Shown here one piece after another: positions 14,092 through 19,221 of a stretch of 19,221 nt of DNA (the stretch's first letter is position 1; each line of letters starts with the position of its first letter). The stretch spans positions 1-19,221 of the forward strand of contig JAPOXB010000161.1 in the NCBI GenBank assembly GCA_026707335.1, read 5' to 3'. The stretch comes from Chloroflexota bacterium. GTDB lineage: Bacteria > Chloroflexota > Dehalococcoidia > Bin125. The notes below the pieces were generated by a model, which worked only from the letters and a program-made list of their open reading frames with translations, searched no databases and had not been told where the DNA came from. A program made the position numbers and the translations under genes.

Positions 14092-15944
14092 CCCGTCCTC
14101 ACCCCTTCCGGCGCCTCCAGCGGCTCCGCGACCTCGAACCCCTCCGTGGTGGCGGCGTCCTCGGCGCCGACCGGCCCGGTGTCGACCGGCGCACCCTGCG
14201 CCGGCGGGTCGAACAGGTCCGGCTCGGCGATGTAGGCCGAGGGGTGCACGCCCAGCAGCGGCAGCACGTCGTTCAGCAGCGCCGAGAAGACCGGCGCGGC
14301 GACGACGCCGCCGTAGATCTCGCCCTGCGGCCGGTCGAGCTTGACCAGGATCACGACCCGCGGATCCTCGACCGGCGCGAAGCCGGCGAAGGAGGCGATC
14401 GACTCGTCCTCCAGGTAGACCCCGTTCTCGACCACGTCGGAGGTGCCCGACTTGCCCGCGACCGGCCAGCCCGGCGTCTGCGCCGGGTGCGCGCTGACCC
14501 CGTCGACGACCGCCTGCATCATGCGCCGCAGGCTGGTCGCCGACTCCTCGCTGATCACGCGGCCGTCGCTGACGACCGGGAAGTCCTGCACGCCGTCCTT
14601 CGTGATGATCGAGCGCACGATGCGCGGCCGCAGCAGCTCGCCGCCGTTGGCGATGGCGGCGTAGCCGCGCACGATCTGCAGCGGCGTCACGGAGATGCCC
14701 TGGCCGAAGGAGTTGGTCGCCAGGTCGACCTCCGACCAGAAGATGTTGCCGGGCTGCTTGAGGATGCCCGGCGACTCGCCGCCCAGCCCCGAGCCCGTCG
14801 TCTGACCGAAGCCGAAGGCCGTCACGTAGTCGTAGAAGCGGTAGGCGCCCAGCTCCGTCGCCACCCAGGCCGTTCCGGTGTTCAGCGATCGCTGCAGCAC
14901 CTGCGTCATCGTCTGGCGGCCGTGGAAGGAGAGGTCGAAGTTGCGGATCGTCCGCGCCCCGACCACGATCGCGCCCGTATCGATGAAGGTCGTATGCGGC
15001 GAGACGATGCCCGCGTCGAGCGCGGCCGCCATGGTGAACACCTTGAACACCGAGCCGGGCTCGTACATGTCGGTCACGGCGCGGTTGCGGATCAGCGTCA
15101 GGTCGGTGCTGGGGTCGGCCAGGTTCAGCTTCTGCACGTTGAACGTCGGCGAGGCCGCCAGCGCCAGGATGTCGCCGGTCTTGGGGTCCATCATCAGGAT
15201 CGTGCCGCCGCGCGCGCCGGTGTCGGCCAGGGCCTGGGCCAGGTGCCGCTCGGCGATGCGCTGCAGGCCCTTGTCGATCGTCAGCACGAGGTCCGCGCCG
15301 GCCTCGGTCGCCGTGCGCGCCTGCGCGCCGAAGGGGATGGGGTTGCCGAGGCTGTCGCGCTCGAAGACGAGCAGCCCGGGGCTGCCGGCCAGGATCGAGT
15401 CGAAGTCGAACTCCACGCCCGAGAGGCCCTGGTTGTCGCGCCCCACGAAGCCGAGCAGCTGGCTGGCGAGGCCGCCCTCGGTGTAGCGGCGCAGGCTGGC
15501 CGGCGTCACTTTGACGCCCGGCAGCCCGGCGGCGGTGATCGTCTCGCCCAGCCCGAAGGGCACGTTGAGCGCCAGCAGCACGTCGCGTCCTCCGCCCGTG
15601 CCCACCACGGCGCGGATCGTCCTCTCCGGCACGCCCAGCAACCGCGACAGCGCCTCGACCGCCTGACGTTCGTTCGCCGGCTCCAGTTCCCAGGCCTGCC
15701 GGTCGACGTGGATCTCGAACGTGTCCACGCCGGTGACCAGCGGCAGCCCGTTGCGATCGAGGATCGCCCCGCGCGGCCCGGCGACCTCTTGCGCCCAGAA
15801 GTGGGCCTCGTGCGCCTCGGCTTCGAACTGGGGGTGGTCGAGGATCTGGACGTGCACCAGCCGCAGGCAGAGCAGCACCCCGAAGAGGACGAACACCGTC
15901 GCCACGAGCCGTAGTCGCCAGGGACTGAGCCCCGCCCGCTGCAT
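14088..15944 (-). CDS. ftsI: Septal transpeptidase FtsI / class B penicillin-binding protein 2
   Basis: Crosslinks septal peptidoglycan with FtsW. The 618 residues start with a short cytoplasmic tail and one membrane anchor (about 11-30), then the class B dimerisation domain with GPRGAILDRNGLPL (56-69) and LLGFVGRDNQGLSGVE (163-178). The transpeptidase domain shows all three active-site motifs: Ser298-Val-Phe-Lys301 (EPGSVFKVF), Ser353-Leu-Asn355 and Lys498-Ser-Gly-Thr501. The C-terminal 40 residues are Pro/Glu-rich and probably disordered; no PASTA domain is present. The ATG follows GAGGAG closely. It sits 101 nt after the ftsL-like gene and overlaps murF by ATGA. Neither murE nor a second PBP is nearby. 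Confidence 0.95.
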   Translation of the reverse strand: MQRAGLSPWRLRLVATVFVLFGVLLCLRLVHVQILDHPQFEAEAHEAHFWAQEVAGPRGAILDRNGLPLVTGVDTFEIHVDRQAWELEPANERQAVEALSRLLGVPERTIRAVVGTGGGRDVLLALNVPFGLGETITAAGLPGVKVTPASLRRYTEGGLASQLLGFVGRDNQGLSGVEFDFDSILAGSPGLLVFERDSLGNPIPFGAQARTATEAGADLVLTIDKGLQRIAERHLAQALADTGARGGTILMMDPKTGDILALAASPTFNVQKLNLADPSTDLTLIRNRAVTDMYEPGSVFKVFTMAAALDAGIVSPHTTFIDTGAIVVGARTIRNFDLSFHGRQTMTQVLQRSLNTGTAWVATELGAYRFYDYVTAFGFGQTTGSGLGGESPGILKQPGNIFWSEVDLATNSFGQGISVTPLQIVRGYAAIANGGELLRPRIVRSIITKDGVQDFPVVSDGRVISEESATSLRRMMQAVVDGVSAHPAQTPGWPVAGKSGTSDVVENGVYLEDESIASFAGFAPVEDPRVVILVKLDRPQGEIYGGVVAAPVFSALLNDVLPLLGVHPSAYIAEPDLFDPPAQGAPVDTGPVGAEDAATTEGFEVAEPLEAPEGVRTG

Positions 15945-16006
15945 GGCTCCTCAACTCCCCCGCCGCGGGCCGCGCCGCCACGCGTCCCCGGCGGAACCGA
16001 TTCCCG

Positions 16007-16040
16007 GGCGCGGCGGTTGCACGACCAGACCCGCCGCGCC
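16007..16040 (-). other. GC-rich hairpin between the ftsL-like gene and ftsI
   Basis: A perfect 10-bp stem (GGCGCGGCGG at 16007-16016 with its complement at 16031-16040) and a 14-nt loop, starting 5 nt after the ftsL-like stop codon. No T-run follows on the minus strand, so it is not a classical terminator. It could stabilise or attenuate the transcript between the mraZ-rsmH-ftsL and ftsI-onward parts of the operon. The rest of the 101-nt gap shows only the ftsI ribosome binding site. Confidence 0.45.
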
Positions 16041-16045
16041 GCTCC

Positions 16046-16495
16046 CTATCGCACGATCAACATCTCCAGCAGACGCTGCCACCAGGCGGCGTCCGGCGGC
16101 GCGGCCTCGGCCCGGCGCGGGAGAAATCGCGCGGGCAGCAGGCGCTCCGGTGGGGGCGTATCGACCGTGAGCAACACTGTTGGGCGGGCCGGGGTGAGCC
16201 CCAGCCGCGTCTCGGCGACGGCCGCGACGCGTTCCAACGAGGTCAGCTCGCCGACCTGCGAGGCCAGCGCGCGCACCTCGGCCTGCGCGGCGGCGCGATG
16301 GCGTTCCAGGGCGCGCAACTCGGCGCCGGTGGCGGTGGCGTCGCTCGATTGCAGGACGGGCAGGGCGGCGGCGGTCGCCAGCCCGATCACGCCCACCCAG
16401 ATCCAGAGCGGCAGCCGGGCACGGCGAATCGGCGGGGGGACCCGCATCGCGGCCCGCCGCGCCACGGGGAGCGGCATGGCCTGTGCGCCGGGCAC
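16046..16495 (-). CDS. ftsL: FtsL/DivIC-like septum formation protein
   Basis: A small bitopic membrane protein of 149 residues in the usual ftsL position between rsmH and ftsI. It has a basic N-terminus (IRRAR at 23-27), one membrane segment (LPLWIWVGVIGLATAAALPV, 28-47) and a helical region rich in Ala, Glu and Leu likely to form a coiled coil (about 57-90). LERVAAVAETRLGLTPARP (87-105) follows, matching the 'iE.iAre.LGl..P' end of the FtsL/DivIC family. FtsL-type proteins pair with FtsB/DivIC and FtsQ and activate FtsWI. The likely start is GTG, 2 nt after the rsmH stop; ATGs at 16477 (residue 7) and at residue 17 are alternatives. FtsL is poorly conserved, so the name rests on topology and place. 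Confidence 0.78.
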   Translation of the reverse strand: MPGAQAMPLPVARRAAMRVPPPIRRARLPLWIWVGVIGLATAAALPVLQSSDATATGAELRALERHRAAAQAEVRALASQVGELTSLERVAAVAETRLGLTPARPTVLLTVDTPPPERLLPARFLPRRAEAAPPDAAWWQRLLEMLIVR

Positions 16496-16497
16496 GG

Positions 16498-17397
16498 CTA
16501 GCGCGCCTCGGCCGCTCGCAGGCGCGCGCTGCGGCTGCGAGGGTTGCGCTCCACTTCGGCGGCGCTGGGGCGCGCCACCTTGCGGGTCAGGACCCGGAAC
16601 GCGGGCGCGTCGCCCTGCGACGCGTCGCGCAGAAACTGCTTGACGAGGCGATCTTCCAGCGAGTGGAAGCTGATGATGACGAGGCGAGATCCAAAGCCGA
16701 GCAGGCTGCGGGCCAGGGCAAGGAGGTCGCCCAGGCGCCGAAGCTCCTGGTTGACCGCCATGCGAAGGGCCAAAAAGGTTTTGGTGGCGGGGTGAACTCT
16801 ACTAGAAGTACTGGCTTTGCGGCCCTTCCCCGCAGCCTGCTCGACGGCTTTGGCAAGATCGGTCGTGGTCGCCAACGGTCGGCGGGCCACGATCTGGCGG
16901 GCGATGCGGCGCGAGCGCCGTTCATCGCCGAGGCGATAGAGGAGGTCGGCCAGATCGGCCTCCTCATACTCATTCACAATCGCCGCGGCGGTCAGATCCG
17001 CCGCCGGCGACATGCGCATGTCCAGGGGGCCGCTCTCCCGGAAGGAGAAGCCCCGTTCGGGCGTGTCCAGCTGCAGGCTCGACACGCCCAGGTCGCAGAG
17101 CAGCCCGTCGGCCGGGACGACCCCGGCCGCGGTCGCGGCGTCCGCGATCTCGTCGAAGTAGCGCTCCGAGAAGCGCACGCGGTCGCCGTAGCCGGCCAAC
17201 CGCGCCCGCGCGACCGCCAGGGCGGCCGGGTCGGCGTCGTTGGCCAGCAGGCGGCCGTCGGGCGCCGAGGCCTCGAGGATGGCGGCGCTGTGTCCGCCCG
17301 CCCCGGCCGTGCAGTCGATGTAGCGGCCGCCGGGCCGCACGTTCAGGTAGGCCAGCGCCTCGTCGGGCATGACGGGCGTGTGCGGGGCGGCGCTCAC
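16498..17397 (-). CDS. rsmH: 16S rRNA (cytosine(1402)-N4)-methyltransferase RsmH (MraW)
   Basis: Methylates C1402 of 16S rRNA in the P site using S-adenosylmethionine. The 299 residues contain PHTPVMPDEAL (5-15), the SAM loop DCTAGAGGHS (28-37), CDLGVSSLQL (101-110), RGFSFRESGPLDMRM (115-129), HPATKTFLALRMAVNQELR (202-220) and SFHSLEDRLVKQF near 245-257; all are family signatures. The start is a GTG that overlaps the mraZ stop as GTGA and is preceded by GGGGAGG at 7 nt. Its TAG stop is 2 nt before the ftsL-like GTG. Its place second in the dcw operon is the norm across bacteria. The frame is open further upstream inside mraZ but lacks family sequence there. Confidence 0.97.
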   Translation of the reverse strand: MSAAPHTPVMPDEALAYLNVRPGGRYIDCTAGAGGHSAAILEASAPDGRLLANDADPAALAVARARLAGYGDRVRFSERYFDEIADAATAAGVVPADGLLCDLGVSSLQLDTPERGFSFRESGPLDMRMSPAADLTAAAIVNEYEEADLADLLYRLGDERRSRRIARQIVARRPLATTTDLAKAVEQAAGKGRKASTSSRVHPATKTFLALRMAVNQELRRLGDLLALARSLLGFGSRLVIISFHSLEDRLVKQFLRDASQGDAPAFRVLTRKVARPSAAEVERNPRSRSARLRAAEAR

Positions 17398-17828
17398 GAT
17401 GTCGCCTCCCCGCTGGCCTCGAGGTTCTCCGAGTACTCGCTCTCGACGACCGCCGATTCGCGCTCCCAGACCTCGGGACTCCAGATCTCCAAGCACTCGC
17501 GCCGGCCCAGCAGCACGGCCTGTCCCGTCAACTGCGCCGACTCGCGGAAGCGCGCCGGGATGAGGATGCGGCCCTGGCCGTCCAGTTCCACCTCGCTCGA
17601 GCGGCCGTAGAGCGCCCGGCGGAGGCGGCGGCCACGCTGGTGGCTGGCCGGCTCGCTGGTCATCTGCTCCGCCGTGCGGTCGAATTCCGCGGCGGTATAC
17701 AGTTCCAGACAACCGTCCGCGCCCTGCGTGATGACGCCGCCCTCGGCGAACGTCGCCCGATAGCGCGCCGGCACGGCCATCCGGCCGCGATTGTCCAGGG
17801 AGTGAGCGAAGGTGCCACGGAAGGCCAA
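17394..17828 (-). CDS. mraZ: Transcriptional regulator MraZ
   Basis: DNA-binding protein with two SpoVT-AbrB-like halves that controls its own dcw operon. The 144 residues show the first half FRGTFAHSLDNRGRMAVPAR (3-22) and the second SSEVELDGQGRILIPARFRE (77-96), each with the DxxGR signature. The start must be the TTG at 17828-17826: translation from it gives MAFRGTFAHSLD, the family N-terminus, and no in-frame ATG or GTG lies just upstream. An ATG 10 nt upstream (17838) is in another frame. The ribosome binding site is weak (GGGAACGGA, rather far). The gene is first in the operon, with two TGGGG repeats in its leader, and overlaps rsmH by GTGA. Confidence 0.92.
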   Translation of the reverse strand: MAFRGTFAHSLDNRGRMAVPARYRATFAEGGVITQGADGCLELYTAAEFDRTAEQMTSEPASHQRGRRLRRALYGRSSEVELDGQGRILIPARFRESAQLTGQAVLLGRRECLEIWSPEVWERESAVVESEYSENLEASGEATS

Positions 17829-17904
17829 CGCGCAACATCCGTTCCCGGTCGCTTTCCTGGGGGAAGAGGAGTTCGGTTCCCCTGTGAAGACCTCCGACCA
17901 AGGT

Positions 17905-17919
17905 CCCCACTTCTCCCCA
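17905..17919 (-). promoter_or_regulatory. Candidate MraZ operator (TGGGG repeats)
   Basis: On the minus strand TGGGG occurs at 17919-17915 and 17909-17905, separated by five bases (AGAAG), so the period is 10 nt. Known MraZ sites (E. coli) are TGGGN repeats with 5-nt spacers in front of mraZ. A third repeat would fall at 17899-17895 but reads GGTCG, a poor match. The repeats sit just downstream of the predicted transcription start, where bound MraZ could block the promoter. Confidence 0.6.
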
Positions 17920-17930
17920 CAACAGGACAC

Positions 17931-17959
17931 ATCGTGCCACTCTCCCCCCCAACTGTCAA
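17931..17959 (-). promoter_or_regulatory. Candidate promoter of the dcw operon (upstream of mraZ)
   Basis: A perfect -35 hexamer TTGACA (17959-17954 on the minus strand) is followed after 17 nt by CACGAT (17936-17931), which matches the -10 consensus at 3 of 6 positions, including A at position 2 and the final AT. Transcription would start near 17924, giving a leader of about 97 nt that contains the TGGGG repeats. A second TTGACG lies 12 nt further upstream (17971-17966). Confidence 0.5.
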
Positions 17960-18053
17960 CACCTTCGTCAAGACTTCGCGAGAAAAATTTTTTCGGGCCC
18001 CATTTTTCTCCCAATCGCGGCGCCGCGGACGGCCGCTGGAAGGGCCCCGCCAG

Positions 18054-18560
18054 ATGGCCGTAGGGCTGCGCGTCGCCATCCTCACCGTCAGCGACCGCGG
18101 CGCCCGCGGGCAGCGCGAGGACACCTCGGGCCCCGCCATCGCCGAGTTGCTCGCGCCGCTGGGGGCGAAGATCGTCGAAAAAACGATCGTGCCCGATCAG
18201 GCCGATCGCATCCGCGCGCAGTTGCGCGCATGGCTGGACGCCGGCGCCGTGAACCTCATCGTCACGACGGGCGGCACCGGCCTCGGCCCGCGCGACGTGA
18301 CGCCCGAGGCCACCCGCCCCGTCATCGAGCGCGAGATCCCCGGCCTGGCCGAGGTGATGCGCGCCGAGGGGCTGCGCCACACGCCCAAGGCCGCGCTCAG
18401 CCGCGGCCTCGCCGGGGCCAGCGGCGCGACGCTGATCCTCAACCTGCCCGGCTCCGAGCGCGGCGTGCGCGAGAACCTGGGCGCCGTCCTGCCCGTGCTG
18501 GCGCACGCCGTGGAGCTGCTGGCCGGCGAGACCGAGCACCCGCCCGGCGATCCGTCGTGA
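18054..18560 (+). CDS. MogA/MoaB family molybdenum cofactor biosynthesis protein
   Basis: Enzyme of the MoCF-biosynthesis fold that binds molybdopterin and, in the MogA branch, adenylylates it before molybdate insertion. The 168 residues show VAILTVSDRGARG (7-19), the DTSGP element (23-27), LIVTTGGTGLGPRDVTPEAT (68-87), EIPGLAEVMR (94-103) and ILNLPGSERGVRENL (128-142), the substrate-binding loops. Whether it acts as MogA or as the functionally unclear MoaB cannot be settled here. The ATG at 18054 has GGAAGGG 9 nt upstream, which fixes the start; the open frame upstream overlaps mraZ and is not coding. It is divergent from mraZ across a 225-nt gap and overlaps trmD by GTGA, an operon partner unrelated in function. 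Confidence 0.9.
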   Translation: MAVGLRVAILTVSDRGARGQREDTSGPAIAELLAPLGAKIVEKTIVPDQADRIRAQLRAWLDAGAVNLIVTTGGTGLGPRDVTPEATRPVIEREIPGLAEVMRAEGLRHTPKAALSRGLAGASGATLILNLPGSERGVRENLGAVLPVLAHAVELLAGETEHPPGDPS

Positions 18561-19221
18561 CCCCCGCCCCCGCCCGCATCGACATCGTCTCGATCTTCCC
18601 GGAGTTGTTCGACGCGCCGCTCAACACCGGCGTGCTGCGCCGCGCCCGCGAGGCCGGCGTCGTCACCGTGTACGCCCACGACCTGCGCGACTGGACGACC
18701 GACAAGCACCGCAGCGTCGACGACGCGCCCTACGGCGGCGGCGCCGGCATGGTCATGCGCCCCGAGCCCTGGTTCGCCGCCGTCGAGGCGCTGCGGGCCG
18801 CCGCCGCGCCGTCCGGCCGCGCCGTCCTGCTCACCCCCCAGGGCCGGCCCTTCACCCAGGCCATCGCCCGCGAGCTCGCCGCCGAGCCCCGCCTCATCCT
18901 CATGGCCGCCCGCTACGAGGGCATCGACGAGCGCGTGCGCGAGCACCTCGCCGACGACGAGATCTCGATCGGCGACTACGTGCTCAGCGGCGGCGAGATC
19001 CCGGCCATGGTCCTGGCCGAAGCGGTCGTGCGGCTGCTGCCCGGCGCGCTCGGCTCCCCCGAGTCACTGGCCGAGGAGTCGCACCAGGACGGGCTGCTGG
19101 AGTACCCCCACTACACCCGTCCGCCCGACTTCCGCGGCTGGACCGTCCCCGACATCCTGCGCAGCGGCGACCACGCCCGCATCGAGGCCTGGCGCCGCCA
19201 GCAGCGCCTCGATCGGACGGC
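18557..19221 (+). CDS. trmD: tRNA (guanine(37)-N1)-methyltransferase TrmD (3' end missing)
   Basis: Makes m1G37 next to the anticodon, preventing +1 frameshifts; works as a homodimer with a trefoil knot. The 221 codons present begin at a GTG overlapping the preceding stop (GTGA) and read RIDIVSIFPELFDAPLNTGV (7-26), DDAPYGGGAGMVMRPEP (55-71), the knot motifs RYEGIDERV (119-127) and ISIGDYVLSGGE (136-147), then ESHQDGLLEYPHYTRP (174-189) with the catalytic-type Asp178. Family members are usually 230-250 residues, so only the C-terminal end lies outside the window. The gene follows a MogA/MoaB gene instead of the common rpsP-rimM pair. No internal stop or frameshift is seen. Confidence 0.95.
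   Translation, partial: MTPAPARIDIVSIFPELFDAPLNTGVLRRAREAGVVTVYAHDLRDWTTDKHRSVDDAPYGGGAGMVMRPEPWFAAVEALRAAAAPSGRAVLLTPQGRPFTQAIARELAAEPRLILMAARYEGIDERVREHLADDEISIGDYVLSGGEIPAMVLAEAVVRLLPGALGSPESLAEESHQDGLLEYPHYTRPPDFRGWTVPDILRSGDHARIEAWRRQQRLDRT

Noticed and set aside
16017..16643. Plus-strand frames opposite ftsL and rsmH
   Set aside because: Low-complexity Arg/Ala-rich product with no motif; both genes on the other strand are well supported.
18016..18027. CGCGGCGCCGCG palindrome upstream of the MogA/MoaB gene
   Set aside because: Such GC palindromes are expected at this base composition; no T-run or repeated copies make it a terminator or operator.
17394..18539. 381-codon frame in which mraZ has a long N-terminal extension overlapping the MogA/MoaB gene
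   Set aside because: The part before TTG 17828 is antisense to the neighbouring gene and crosses the promoter region; the MraZ family starts exactly at MAFRGTF.
1..19221. tRNA, rRNA, CRISPR arrays, insertion sequences or attachment sites
   Set aside because: No cloverleaf-like sequences, regularly spaced repeats, transposase motifs or terminal inverted repeats were seen on reading either strand; a dedicated scan could not be run.

Overview
The window is a GC-rich (about 70% by eye) bacterial chromosome segment dominated by a division and cell wall (dcw) cluster on the minus strand. In transcription order it runs mraZ, rsmH, ftsL-like, ftsI/PBP2, murF, mraY, murD, ftsW, murG, murC, murB, ddl, ftsQ, ftsA, ftsZ (about 17830 down to 1053). 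A 12-bp hairpin followed by nine T residues ends the operon at 970-922. Below it lie a two-gene accessory pair (a small DUF5678-like protein and a retropepsin-like protease) and the first 25 codons of nrdR running off the left edge. On the plus strand, divergent from mraZ, are a MogA/MoaB family gene and a trmD that runs off the right edge.

The organism is most likely a high-GC member of Chloroflexota (Thermomicrobia-like). This is an inference from the ftsZ/nrdR neighbourhood, the style of the MurG, MurF and MraY motifs, and the DUF5678-like/retropepsin pair. Another GC-rich phylum cannot be excluded from sequence alone. The division machinery is the full FtsZ-FtsA-FtsQ-FtsL-FtsW-FtsI set.

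The peptidoglycan genes cover the cytoplasmic precursor path (MurB, MurC, MurD, MurF, Ddl), the lipid steps (MraY, MurG) and septal polymerisation and crosslinking (FtsW, PBP2). murE, which normally sits between ftsI and murF, is absent, so the third stem residue must be added by an enzyme encoded elsewhere. Most junctions are ATGA or GTGA overlaps, implying one translationally coupled transcript. The larger gaps (after ftsL, mraY, ftsQ and ftsA) are the places where internal regulation could act.

Regulatory DNA is visible at three places. The mraZ/mogA divergent region has a perfect TTGACA box and two TGGGG repeats ten bases apart, fitting MraZ autoregulation. The region after ftsZ contains three successive stem-loops ending in the terminator. 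Upstream of nrdR a TATGAT box lies six bases before the ATG, which suggests a leaderless transcript. No tRNA, rRNA, CRISPR array or insertion sequence was seen. Apart from the small protease pair, the gene content is ordinary.
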